Assembly (NCBI GenBank): GCA_964398215.1 | Contig: CAYNNP010000066.1 | Location: forward strand, 1 to 26,407 | Length of the DNA: 26,407 nucleotides | Source: CAYNNP01 sp964398215 | GTDB taxonomy: Bacteria; Planctomycetota; Planctomycetia; Pirellulales; Pirellulaceae | Reading direction: 5' to 3' | In this document: positions 8,286-15,965 of the stretch, piece after piece | Position numbering within the stretch: the first letter of the stretch is position 1 | Layout: every line of letters starts with the position of its first letter | Translations under genes and position numbers: made by a program | Notes under the pieces: model-generated | Databases searched by the model: none | The model's input: only the letters and a program-made list of their open reading frames with translations | What the model was told of the DNA's origin: nothing

Positions 8286-8290
8286 GGAGG
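8286..8290 (+). promoter_or_regulatory. Strong ribosome binding site deciding the start at 8301
   Basis: GGAGG ends 10 bases before the ATG at 8301. The TTG codon immediately before it (8298) could also be read as a start, but the ATG gives the normal signal peptide start MKATSLLRTL. This is the clearest Shine-Dalgarno in the window and fits a highly translated gene. Confidence 0.6.
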
Positions 8291-8300
8291 GTTTCCTTTG

Positions 8301-11216
8301 ATGAAAGCAACAAGCTTGCTTCGAACCTTGGCTGGACTGTGTGCAGCATTTGTATTTGCTGTGAATGTCCAAGCTGATGGATGTGGCGATTGCGGAGGCT
8401 GCGCAAGCGGCTCCGGATGTGCCTCGATTGGCGGAATCGCCATGGGTAGCGGCGGTGGTACTATTGTCGGTGGCGGAAGCTACGGCGGCGGTACGATTGT
8501 TGGTGGTGTTGGTGGTGCAGGATACGGCGTTGTTGCTGGTGGAGGATGCGGAAGCGTCTCTTACCAAACACAAACCGTCATGCGCAACCAGATGACAACA
8601 GAGACCAGAATGGTCCCTTATACCACCTACCGCAACGAACAACGCACTCGTATGCGTAGTGTTACACGACAGGTTGCTCGAGTTCAAACTCGTCAGCAAA
8701 CCTACACGGTTAACGTTCCTCAGACTCAAACTCGTACAGAAAACTACACTGTTCAAGTTCCAGTTCCTTACACGGAATCGGTTCCTTACACAGTTCAAGT
8801 TCCTGTGACGACTCAAGTCGAAGAAAGTTACCAAGTATCTGTGCCTTACACTGAGAACACCACTCAGGAGTACACTGTTTCGGTTCCTAAGACCGAGCAA
8901 ACTACTCAAGAATACACAGTACAAGTTCCTTACACCGAAACTCGTACGGACACATACTCTGTTACCGTTCCTTACACTGAGGAAGTTCAGCAGCAGTACA
9001 CCGTTCAGGTTCCAGTGCAAAAGACTCGTGAAGAGTCTTACAACGTTACTGTTCCTTACACAGAAAACGTGACTCAGGAATACACCGTTCAGGTTCCTGT
9101 AACTTCGTCTCGTACAGAAACTTATCAAGTTACTGTGCCTTACACCGAAGAAGTTACTCAGGAATACACCGTTCAGGTTCCTGTTACTTCATCTCGAACT
9201 GAGACTTACCAAGTTTCTGTTCCTTACACAGAAAACGTGACTCAAGAGTACACAGTACAAGTTCCAGTAACTTCGTCTCGTACTGAGTCATACCAAGTTT
9301 CTGTGCCTTACACCGAAACAATTACTCAAAACTACAGTGTTCAAGTTCCTTACACTGAAGCTCAGCAGTACATGGTTTCTGTGCCTTACACTGATCAGGT
9401 TCAACAGCCTTACTCAGTAACGGTTCCTTACACTGAGCAAGTTTCTCAGAACTACACAGTAAGCGTTCCTTACACTGAGCAAGTTTCTCAGAACTACACA
9501 GTTAACGTTCCTTACAGCGAAACCAAGACTGCCTACCGTACGGTAACATCTTGCGTTCCTGTGACTACAATGCGTTCGGTTACCCGCGACGCTGGTAGCT
9601 ACCAGTGCCAAGCTGTCACTACAGGTGGCGGTTATGTTTCTGGCGGAGTTGTTTCTGGTGGCGGAGTTATCTCCGGCGGTGGAGTCATCTCTGGCGGCGT
9701 TGTTTCTGGCGGTTCAGCCGGTGGAAACTGTGGTTGCGCAACTCCTTGTGCGACACCATGTGCAACTCCTTGTGCCACACCATGTGCTTCTCCTTGCGGG
9801 AACGGTTGTGGCGGAGGAATCGTTGGCGGTTCAGTTGTTTCTGGCGGCGGCATGATTGCTGGTGCTGGTTCAGCTTGTGGTCCACAGATCACTTATCGTC
9901 GCGTCTATGTTCCTAACATGGTTACGACTCAAGTTCCAACCACGACGTACCAACGTCAGTCTTCGCAAGTTCCATACACCTACACGGTGCAAAACATGCG
10001 AAGCGAGACACGTACTCGTATGGTTCCTGTAACACGTACTCGTACAGAAACTCGTACACGCATGGTTAACGTAACCAAGCAACGTACTGAGCAACGTATG
10101 CGTACTGTTGCGGTTCAACGAACTCGTCAAGAAGCTCGTACTCGTAACATCACTAAGTACCGCAGCGAAACTCGCACCCGCGAAGTTCCTGTGACTCGTA
10201 CTAAGATGGAAACTCGTACTCGCGAAGTTCCTGTAACAACGATGACGACTCAAACTCGTACTCGTACAGTTCCTGTTCAACGTACTCGCTTGGAAGATCG
10301 CACCCGCGAAGTTCCTGTGACAACGATGACGACTCAAACTCGTACTCGTACCGTTCCTGTTCAACGTACTCGCGTAGAAGATCGCACCCGCGAAGTTCCT
10401 GTGACTACAATGAAGACAGAAACACGTACTCGTACAGTTGCTGTTCAACGAACTCGTACTGAAGCCCGTACTCGTACGGTTCCTTACACCGAGATGAGCA
10501 CAGAGACTCGTACTCGTACTATGACTGTTCAGAAGTCTCGTACAGAGCAACGAACTCGCGAAGTTCCTGTTACTAAGTACCGTACAGAAACACGTACTCG
10601 TACTGTTCCTGTAACCCGCATGGTTACTGAAACACGTACTCGTACCGTTCCTGTTCAAAGAACACGAATGGAAACACGTACTCGTATGGTTCCACGAACC
10701 ACGATGACGACTGAGACTCGTACACGTACCGTTCAGCGTACACGTATGGAATCTCAAACTCGTTCTCGTACCGTGAACTACACAGTAAACGTTCCACAAA
10801 CTCGTACTCGCAACTACAACGTGACAACTTATGATAACGTCACTGAGCAAGTGCCTGAGACTTACAGCGTATGTGTTCCTGTTCAAGGACAACGAGCTGT
10901 ACAAGTTCAGGTCTGCAAGCCAACTGCAGTACAAGTTCAAGTCCCTGTTTACAATGCTGCTCCTGTCATGAGTGCTCCAGTTATGAGTGCTCCCGCTGTT
11001 ATCGACAGCGGATCAATGAACGGAACAATCATCGAAGGCGGATCTACCGGTGCTGTTTATAACAGTGGTGCGATCTACGACGGTGGCGTAATCAGCGGTG
11101 GTTCAACTATCGGCGGTGGATACATCGACGGTGGTCAAATCATCGGCGGTGGTCAGATCATCAGCAGTGGCGCTCCAATGGCTACTGGTGCTGGTTGCAC
11201 TAACTGCGGTAACTAA
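8301..11216 (+). CDS. Exported YTV-type repeat protein with Tyr/Glu and Arg/Thr blocks; probable cell-wall or surface protein
   Basis: This is a 971-residue protein. Layout: signal peptide 1-25 (VQA before DG); Gly/Cys-rich segment 26-85 with C28, C31, C34, C40 and C83; Tyr/Glu/Val repeat block about 134-404 (YTVQVP and VPYTE motifs); Gly-rich linker about 440-527 containing a CATP tandem repeat at 479-499; Arg/Thr block about 566-826 (TRTREVPVT, TRTRTVPVQRTR); a short YTV-like return (VNYTVNVPQ) near 825; and a Gly/Ser-rich tail with C966 and C969. YTV repeats are an established planctomycete-specific motif, associated in that group with cell-wall proteins. The first block is acidic and the second strongly basic, and Cys is concentrated in the Gly-rich parts, so ionic pairing and disulphide cross-linking between molecules are plausible (inference). 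The gene is monocistronic with its own terminator. No enzymatic motif is visible. Confidence 0.85.
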   Translation: MKATSLLRTLAGLCAAFVFAVNVQADGCGDCGGCASGSGCASIGGIAMGSGGGTIVGGGSYGGGTIVGGVGGAGYGVVAGGGCGSVSYQTQTVMRNQMTTETRMVPYTTYRNEQRTRMRSVTRQVARVQTRQQTYTVNVPQTQTRTENYTVQVPVPYTESVPYTVQVPVTTQVEESYQVSVPYTENTTQEYTVSVPKTEQTTQEYTVQVPYTETRTDTYSVTVPYTEEVQQQYTVQVPVQKTREESYNVTVPYTENVTQEYTVQVPVTSSRTETYQVTVPYTEEVTQEYTVQVPVTSSRTETYQVSVPYTENVTQEYTVQVPVTSSRTESYQVSVPYTETITQNYSVQVPYTEAQQYMVSVPYTDQVQQPYSVTVPYTEQVSQNYTVSVPYTEQVSQNYTVNVPYSETKTAYRTVTSCVPVTTMRSVTRDAGSYQCQAVTTGGGYVSGGVVSGGGVISGGGVISGGVVSGGSAGGNCGCATPCATPCATPCATPCASPCGNGCGGGIVGGSVVSGGGMIAGAGSACGPQITYRRVYVPNMVTTQVPTTTYQRQSSQVPYTYTVQNMRSETRTRMVPVTRTRTETRTRMVNVTKQRTEQRMRTVAVQRTRQEARTRNITKYRSETRTREVPVTRTKMETRTREVPVTTMTTQTRTRTVPVQRTRLEDRTREVPVTTMTTQTRTRTVPVQRTRVEDRTREVPVTTMKTETRTRTVAVQRTRTEARTRTVPYTEMSTETRTRTMTVQKSRTEQRTREVPVTKYRTETRTRTVPVTRMVTETRTRTVPVQRTRMETRTRMVPRTTMTTETRTRTVQRTRMESQTRSRTVNYTVNVPQTRTRNYNVTTYDNVTEQVPETYSVCVPVQGQRAVQVQVCKPTAVQVQVPVYNAAPVMSAPVMSAPAVIDSGSMNGTIIEGGSTGAVYNSGAIYDGGVISGGSTIGGGYIDGGQIIGGGQIISSGAPMATGAGCTNCGN
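9075..9326 (+). repeat. Three 84-base tandem units in the Tyr/Glu block
   Basis: Residues 259-286, 287-314 and 315-342 are nearly identical 28-residue units, each starting QEYTVQVPVTSSRTE and containing a second half of the form TYQVSVPYTENVT. Each 28-residue unit is two related 14-residue halves. At the DNA level the units differ mainly at third codon positions, so the duplication is not recent or has been held by selection on the protein. Confidence 0.85.
9735..9797 (+). repeat. CATP tandem repeat in the linker
   Basis: Residues 479-499 read C-ATP four times, then C-ASP-C: six cysteines spaced exactly four residues apart. The 12-base coding units alternate in codon choice. This regular Cys spacing suggests metal binding or dense disulphide cross-linking in a flexible linker; both are inference. 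Confidence 0.8.
10221..10472 (+). repeat. Three 84-base tandem units in the Arg/Thr block
   Basis: Residues 641-668 and 669-696 are 28-residue units differing at one position (L to V in QRTRxEDRT). Residues 697-724 are a third, more diverged copy. Each unit is two 14-residue halves of the form TRTREVPVTTMTTQ and TRTRTVPVQRTRLE. The first two copies are close at DNA level too, so this pair looks more recent than the units at 9075-9326. Confidence 0.85.
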
Positions 11217-11253
11217 GAACACCCTTCGCACGTCTTAAAACGTGAGAAAACCG

Positions 11254-11289
11254 AACCCCGTAGAGGATCCGTCCTCTGCGGGGTTTTTT
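11254..11289 (+). terminator. Intrinsic terminator of the repeat-protein gene
   Basis: CCCCGTAGAGGA (11256-11267) pairs with TCCTCTGCGGGG (11272-11283), including one U-G wobble, with a 4-base loop, followed by six T. It is 38 bases after the stop codon. This is the strongest terminator in the window and isolates the gene from the downstream operon. Confidence 0.9.
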
Positions 11290-11412
11290 ATGCAATCACC
11301 CTTCCTGCGATTCTGCTACCACAACAAGTGCGAGGAGCCTACGGGGCAGAAAACTCCCGTTGGGGAATGATTGCGACGTCTTCGCTGCTAGTGGAGTTCG
11401 CAATTGGTTTTT

Positions 11413-11476
11413 GGTAATCCGAAGCGTGAGCTAGGGACCAGGCGATTGATGTCCCTCGCTCACGCTTCGGGTTACC
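11413..11476. repeat. 64-base imperfect palindrome in spacer
   Basis: Arms 11413-11438 and 11451-11476 are complementary at 24 of 26 positions, with a 12-base loop; the shared core is CCGAAGCGTGAGC. It lies in the 302 bases between the terminator at 11289 and the DAHP synthase start, where no other gene is visible. A fragment resembling its right end occurs at 120-135. It is probably a dispersed REP or MITE-like unit. No T-run follows, so it is not a simple terminator. Confidence 0.6.
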
Positions 11477-11591
11477 ATCTTTGCTCTGTCGCACCAGCAA
11501 TGGCCTCGACGAAACCGCGTGCCAATGGCTACATTACGCGGTTTGACTTCTGTCTAAATCCGCAAGTTCTGACGCCAACCCAGCCGCCGTT

Positions 11592-12629
11592 GTGATTCTG
11601 ATCCTCAAGAGCCAAGTCACTGACGAGCAAATCGACCACGTATTGAAACGTGTCGAGGACCTCGGACTCTCGCATCATCTTAGCAAGGGTGATCACCGAA
11701 CAATCGTTGGCATTATCGGTGATGAAACCAAGCTACGCGAAGAGCCGCTGCGTGCAATTCCTGGTGTCGCGAAAGTTGTCCCCGTATTGCCGCCCTACAA
11801 ATTGGCCTCCCGAGAGGCTCGTCCGGAGCGGAGCATTGTGGATGTTTCCGGCGTCAAGATTGGCGATGGGAACTTGGGCATGATTGCCGGTCCTTGTAGC
11901 GTCGAAGATCGTGACCGCATGTTTCGCATCGCTGAAAGCGTCTGTGATTCCGGCGCCAATATCTTTCGCGGCGGTGCGTTCAAGCCACGGACTAGCCCCT
12001 ATTCGTTCCAAGGCATGGGCGAAGAAGGGTTGAAAATCCTGCGTGATGTGGGCGACAAATTCAACATGCCAGTTGTCACCGAGGTGACCGATCCGCGGTT
12101 GGTCGACATCGTCAGCCAGTACGCAGACCTATTGCAGGTTGGCGCCCGGAACATGCAGAACTTTGCATTGCTGACCGAAGTCGGCAAATCACATCGTCCA
12201 GTAATGTTAAAGCGAGGGATGAGTGCGACGATCAGCGATCTGTTGATGTGTGCGGAATACATTCTTTCGCAAGGCAACCCGAACGTGATCCTTTGCGAAC
12301 GCGGCATCAAGAGTTTTGATCCTGCCACCCGCAACTTGTTTGATGTTGCTGCCGTGCCATTGGTTCACGAACTCTCGCATTTGCCGATCATTGTTGACCC
12401 ATCGCATGCAACCGGTCGCCCAGACTTGATACCGTCGTGTGCTCTAGCCGGTTTGGCTGCAGGAGCCGATGGTGTTCACATCGAAGTACATGATTGCCCA
12501 GAAGAGGCAAAGAGCGATGGGCCGCAAGCGTTGCTTCCGAATCAATACAGTGAACTTGTTGGTCAGATGAAACAACTGGCCAGCGTCATTAATAAAACGA
12601 TATCACCTTTACCGGAGACAGCAGTTTGA
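11592..12629 (+). CDS. aroF: 3-deoxy-7-phosphoheptulonate (DAHP) synthase, class I-beta with N-terminal ACT-like domain
   Basis: It joins phosphoenolpyruvate and erythrose 4-phosphate in the first step of the shikimate pathway. The 345-residue protein has an N-terminal ferredoxin/ACT-like regulatory domain (residues 1-70), as in Thermotoga-type enzymes. The TIM barrel shows GPCSVE (metal-ligand Cys102), GGAFKPRTSPYSFQG, KRG, ILCERGI, DPSHATGR and HIEVH, covering PEP-binding and metal residues of the family. The start is a GTG at 11592 with no strong Shine-Dalgarno; the protein begins MILILKS, as expected for the ACT-like strand. The stop overlaps the tpiA start by 4 bases. It heads a compact housekeeping operon. 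Feedback inhibition through the N-terminal domain is likely from the family. Confidence 0.92.
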   Translation: MILILKSQVTDEQIDHVLKRVEDLGLSHHLSKGDHRTIVGIIGDETKLREEPLRAIPGVAKVVPVLPPYKLASREARPERSIVDVSGVKIGDGNLGMIAGPCSVEDRDRMFRIAESVCDSGANIFRGGAFKPRTSPYSFQGMGEEGLKILRDVGDKFNMPVVTEVTDPRLVDIVSQYADLLQVGARNMQNFALLTEVGKSHRPVMLKRGMSATISDLLMCAEYILSQGNPNVILCERGIKSFDPATRNLFDVAAVPLVHELSHLPIIVDPSHATGRPDLIPSCALAGLAAGADGVHIEVHDCPEEAKSDGPQALLPNQYSELVGQMKQLASVINKTISPLPETAV

Positions 12630-13381
12630 GCCGTCGAATTTTTATAGCAGGCAACTGGAAAATGAACTTGCGCGCCGAATCCGCGCAGCAGCTTGCAGGT
12701 GGATTGGCCAGTTCATTAGGCGCTGACTCCGCTGTCGATGTCGCCGTTTGTCCACCAGCAGTCTACCTGTCCTCCGTTGCACAGTCCGTCAGCGGAACGG
12801 CCGTCGGACTGGGGGCTCAAAATATGTACGCCGCCGATGATGGAGCATTCACTGGCGAAGTCAACGCTTCGATGCTGACCGACATAGGTTGTCAGTACGT
12901 GATCCTAGGGCACAGCGAACGACGCACGATCATGGGTGAATGCGACAATCGCGTGAACGAAAAATTACATGCCGCACTCTCCGGCAACTTGGTCCCGATC
13001 GTTTGTGTGGGTGAAACACTCGAGCAGCGTGAGTCTGGGACGACTGAGAAAGTTGTTGAGACTCAAATTCGTGGGTCGCTCGCAGGTCTGAGCGCCGAAC
13101 AAGCCGCTGGGATAGTGCTTGCCTACGAACCAGTTTGGGCAATTGGCACAGGCAAGACAGCTTCGCCAGAGCAAGCCGAAGAGGTTCATGCATTCATTCG
13201 CAAGTTGCTGGCAGAATTGTTCGGTGCAGATGTCGCGGCAAAAATCCGAATCCAGTATGGTGGAAGCGTCAAACCGGCAAATGCCAAGGATTTGCTTTGC
13301 CAACCGAATATCGATGGTGCTTTGGTAGGTGGTGCGAGCCTGAAAGTCGATGACTTTCTAGCGATCATCAACGCAGCCTGA
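12626..13381 (+). CDS. tpiA: Triosephosphate isomerase
   Basis: It interconverts dihydroxyacetone phosphate and glyceraldehyde 3-phosphate in glycolysis and gluconeogenesis. The length, 251 residues, is standard. Active-site residues are all present: K12 in GNWKMN, H96 in ILGHSERR, and E168 in AYEPVWAIGTGK (flexible loop 6), plus the phosphate-binding YGGSVKPAN and GALVGGASL. It uses a TTG start whose last bases form the TGA of the upstream gene (TTGA overlap), with GGAG eight bases ahead, suggesting translational coupling. It lies second in the operon, 58 bases before secG; tpiA-secG adjacency is common in bacteria. Confidence 0.96.
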   Translation: MSRRIFIAGNWKMNLRAESAQQLAGGLASSLGADSAVDVAVCPPAVYLSSVAQSVSGTAVGLGAQNMYAADDGAFTGEVNASMLTDIGCQYVILGHSERRTIMGECDNRVNEKLHAALSGNLVPIVCVGETLEQRESGTTEKVVETQIRGSLAGLSAEQAAGIVLAYEPVWAIGTGKTASPEQAEEVHAFIRKLLAELFGADVAAKIRIQYGGSVKPANAKDLLCQPNIDGALVGGASLKVDDFLAIINAA

Positions 13382-13439
13382 TTGACCAACACACATTCAA
13401 ACCCCTCGTAATATACAAAAACCTGATTGGACCCTTGTC

Positions 13440-14091
13440 ATGACCGTTTTCGTACTTGGTTCATTTTCCGGCGCAGCTCTCGGCTGGTTAATGGGCTTCC
13501 TTTCACTTTTCCTAATCATGCTGGTACTGGTCCAACGTGGGCGCGGCGGTGGACTTGCCGGCACCCTGGGTGGTCCCGGTGGCCAGAGCGCTTTTGGCAG
13601 TAAATCTGGTGACACCTTCACAGTGATCACGGTCATTGCGGCCAGTATCTGGGGATTCGTGTGTGCATTCACGATGTGGTTGCTGGGAACACCAGCAGCA
13701 CCTGGAGAGTTGACCGATCTTGACAGTGGGCCAGCGATCACCGCGACTGACACCATCGAAGATCCAGCTGACGGACTTGTAATTCCCAAAATGGATGGAT
13801 CGGGCATCGGCGGAATCGGTAGCCCTGAAGGTGGTGATACACCGAGCATGGATTTGACACCCGCAAATTCAGATTCAACCGACACGACGCCTCCGGCTGA
13901 AAGTTCAGGATCGACTCCGGCTGAAACTCCAGAGTCCNNNNNNNNNNNNNNNNNNNNNNNNNNNNNNNNNNNNNNNNNNNNNNNNNNNNNNNNNNNNNNN
14001 NNNNNNNNNNNNNNNNNNNNNNNNNNNNNNNNNNNNNGCTGAAACTCCTGAATCGAGCGAGCCGCCCAAGACCACTGAACCAGAAGAATAG
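13440..14091 (+). CDS. secG: Preprotein translocase subunit SecG with long Pro/Thr/Ser tail (interrupted by assembly gap)
   Basis: SecG is the small membrane subunit of the SecYEG channel. Residues 1-90 show the two transmembrane helices and the conserved loop between them (LVLVQRGRGGGLAGTLGGPGGQSAFG). After residue about 90 comes a hydrophilic acidic tail rich in Ser, Thr, Pro and Gly, not found in ordinary 75-110 residue SecG. The tail is broken by 100 N at 13938-14037. Sequence on both sides contains AETPES, so the missing part is probably a tandem repeat of it. After the gap the tail continues in another nominal frame and stops at TAG 14089-14091 (AETPESSEPPKTTEPEE), so true length is unknown. 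The SecG core is firm; the tail end is inference. Confidence 0.88.
13938..14037. other. Assembly gap (100 N) inside secG tail
   Basis: Exactly 100 N, a conventional placeholder for unknown length. A length of 100 is not a multiple of three, whereas the tail reads correctly on both sides only if the real gap is. Repeats GCTGAAACTCC at both edges suggest a collapsed low-complexity tract. Confidence 0.95.
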
Positions 14092-14134
14092 ACCGCGCGT
14101 TATTCTTCGGATACGTTCTCGCTCCCAGTTGATA

Positions 14135-15061
14135 ATGACAGCGAACGCTACCACTACCGTACGCAGCATGACCGGACAAGGTCATGCGCAAGATCAGAGC
14201 GAGTCGGGTACGATCTCGGTTGAAGTACGCACGGTCAATAACCGCGGCTTCAAGTGTGTCATGCGACTTTCGGAAGCCCTGACGGCTTATGAAAGTCAGA
14301 TTGAGGCGGTGGCCAGAAAGAAGATTCATCGCGGCAGCGTGTACATGAATGTCAATTGGCATCGCCCGGTCGCGGAAACTTTGCCGAAAGTGAATCATGA
14401 AGTGCTGAACGCTTTTGCACAGCAACTTGCCGCTGCACAAAGTAGCGTCGGTGAAAAAACGACGATTGACTTGGCGACGCTTTTGACGCTTCCAGGCGTT
14501 ATCGACACGCAGGTAAAAAAGTCGCGTGATGACGCCCAAGTCATCGCACTGGTAACATCAGTCGTCGATGCCGCTGTCGGAAACTTGAACGCGATGCGTG
14601 ATTCCGAGGGAGCAAACATGGCCGTGACCCTTGATGCAGACTGTGAAAAAGTTCGTCAACATGTTGCGGCGATCGCAGAGTTGGCTCCACGATCAATCGA
14701 TGTCTATCGAACTCGTTTGGAATCAAAAATCAAGAATGCTCTGGCTGACCAAAACCTGCAAGTCGACTCGATTGACTTACTGAAAGAGGTCCAGGTCTAC
14801 GCGGATCGCTCCGACATCAGTGAGGAAATCACACGCCTAGAAAGTCACTTGGATATGTTTGCAAAAGTGGTTTCTGAACCGGTGATTGATGGCGAGCAAC
14901 CCGAGCCAACCGGTCGCAAGCTAGACTTTATCATTCAGGAAATGTTTCGTGAGACTAACACCATTGGCAGCAAGGCGGCGGACGCTGAAGTGTCTGCTCA
15001 TGTGGTGGAAATAAAGTGTGCCATTGAACGGATGCGTGAACTGGTCCAAAACCTTGAATAG
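14135..15061 (+). CDS. yicC: YicC family endoribonuclease
   Basis: YicC proteins are widespread hexameric RNases, reported to degrade small RNAs in E. coli. The family signatures are present: N-terminal VRSMTGQGHA, middle RGSVYMNVNWHR, and C-terminal GRKLDFIIQEMFRETNTIGSK with a VEIKCAIERMREL end, which carries the conserved acidic and basic residues of the catalytic C-terminal domain. From the ATG at 14135 it is 308 residues, close to the family norm; a TTG two codons earlier (14129) is possible. It lies 43 bases after secG and 17 before gmk. Adjacency of yicC and gmk is a well-known conserved neighbourhood. Confidence 0.93.
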   Translation: MTANATTTVRSMTGQGHAQDQSESGTISVEVRTVNNRGFKCVMRLSEALTAYESQIEAVARKKIHRGSVYMNVNWHRPVAETLPKVNHEVLNAFAQQLAAAQSSVGEKTTIDLATLLTLPGVIDTQVKKSRDDAQVIALVTSVVDAAVGNLNAMRDSEGANMAVTLDADCEKVRQHVAAIAELAPRSIDVYRTRLESKIKNALADQNLQVDSIDLLKEVQVYADRSDISEEITRLESHLDMFAKVVSEPVIDGEQPEPTGRKLDFIIQEMFRETNTIGSKAADAEVSAHVVEIKCAIERMRELVQNLE

Positions 15062-15078
15062 CGAAGGCTCCCAAGGAT

Positions 15079-15681
15079 ATGTGTAGCGAGAATCTAGGAC
15101 GTTTGATCATCATTTCTGGACCCAGCGGTTCAGGTAAATCGACTGTCGTGTCCCGGCTGCTAGCTGAATGTACTTTACCCCTGAAGCTGAGTGTTTCTGC
15201 GACCACCCGCGAGGCTCGACCAGGAGAAGTCGACGGCAAAAGCTACTTTTTCATTTCAGACGAAGAATTTCACCAGCGCCGCGAGCGTGGCGACTTTCTC
15301 GAATACAAAGAGGTTTTTGGGCACGGACACTGGTACGGAACCCTGAAAGACGAAGTTAGCGCTGGCCTAAATGACGGCAAGTGGGTAATTTTGGAGATAG
15401 ACGTTCAAGGCGCGATGGCGGTTTTGGATCACAATGAACTGGATCCGATTACGCTATTCATCCACCCGGGCTCTGTCGAAGAGCTGGAACGACGTCTTCG
15501 GTCGCGAGGCACTGAGTCCGAGCAAGCGATTACGCGGCGATTGGAAACCGCCGCCCAAGAAATGCAATACATCCATCGATATCAATACGAAATCATCAAC
15601 GGCACTGTTCCTTCTGCGGTAGCAGAGATTTGCCAAATCCTGAGTGACAAAAAGGAAAATCATCAATGCTCGAAGAGCTAA
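15079..15681 (+). CDS. gmk: Guanylate kinase
   Basis: It phosphorylates GMP to GDP with ATP. The 200-residue protein has the P-loop GPSGSGKS (residues 14-21), the GMP-binding region SVSATTREARPGEVDGKSY with its Ser and Arg residues, FLEYKEVFGHGHWYGT, and ILEIDVQGA. Length is typical. GAAGG at 15063-15067 is the likely ribosome binding site. The last 16 bases overlap rpoZ, and the rpoZ Shine-Dalgarno lies within gmk, so the two are probably translationally coupled. Confidence 0.95.
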   Translation: MCSENLGRLIIISGPSGSGKSTVVSRLLAECTLPLKLSVSATTREARPGEVDGKSYFFISDEEFHQRRERGDFLEYKEVFGHGHWYGTLKDEVSAGLNDGKWVILEIDVQGAMAVLDHNELDPITLFIHPGSVEELERRLRSRGTESEQAITRRLETAAQEMQYIHRYQYEIINGTVPSAVAEICQILSDKKENHQCSKS

Positions 15682-15944
15682 AAGAAGAAGAAATCGTCAA
15701 CAAGGTTGGCGGGCGATTCAAGCTAAGCACCTTGATCCAAAAGCGATTGGTACAGCTGAACCAAGGCAGCCGCGCACTTGTAAAGATTGACAACTACAAC
15801 AAGATGTCAATCGTGTTGCAGGAAATCGTGCAAAACAAAATCATCCTGAACCTAGACAACGAAGTAGAAGCCGTCCAAGCACTTGACTTGAATGCAACGG
15901 TCGCTGCTGCCGAAGGTCCCGATATCGAAGCGGCTGACCTCTAG
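15666..15944 (+). CDS. rpoZ: RNA polymerase omega subunit
   Basis: Omega helps assemble and stabilise the RNA polymerase beta' subunit. The 92-residue protein has the omega core near the N-terminus (EEIVNKVGGRFKLSTLIQKR, then LNQGSRALV). This is followed by a helical segment and a short acidic Ala-rich tail. AAAGGA at 15651-15656 is a good ribosome binding site for the ATG at 15666. Position directly after gmk is the classical gmk-rpoZ arrangement and supports the call for a short, divergent sequence. Confidence 0.9.
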   Translation: MLEELKEEEIVNKVGGRFKLSTLIQKRLVQLNQGSRALVKIDNYNKMSIVLQEIVQNKIILNLDNEVEAVQALDLNATVAAAEGPDIEAADL

Positions 15945-15965
15945 GTCTTAATCACGAGTGAAAAG

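Larger units (their letters stand above)
7734..8300. other. Long non-coding spacer between divergent genes
   Basis: No convincing gene lies in these 567 bases. The left half reads as random AT-rich sequence, with a short palindrome TGGCATGCCA at 7915-7924. The right half holds the probable promoter and leader of the repeat-protein gene: a -35/-10 pair at 8167-8194, a hairpin at 8202-8228, a small hairpin CTCAC-TGGCT-GTGAG at 8263-8277, and a ribosome binding site at 8286-8290. The length suggests a regulated promoter region for the surface protein gene. Confidence 0.6.

Noticed and set aside
9735..10472. Regular short repeats that could suggest a CRISPR array or satellite
   Set aside because: The units are in frame, have no unique spacers of constant length, and encode continuous protein repeats.
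8235..10940. Long antisense frames (8235-9128 and 9870-10940) opposite the repeat protein
   Set aside because: They arise because the repeated Tyr, Val, Thr and Arg codons contain no reverse-strand stops. Their translations are low-complexity mirrors of the repeats, with no start signals or family features.
11541..11560. TTGACT near TCTAAATC as a promoter for the DAHP synthase operon
   Set aside because: The two boxes are only about 6 bases apart, far from the 16-18 base spacing needed; no better pair was seen, so the operon promoter remains unassigned.
13397..14539. 380-codon minus-strand frame across the N gap
   Set aside because: It exists only because N codons do not count as stops, and it opposes the clear secG and yicC genes.
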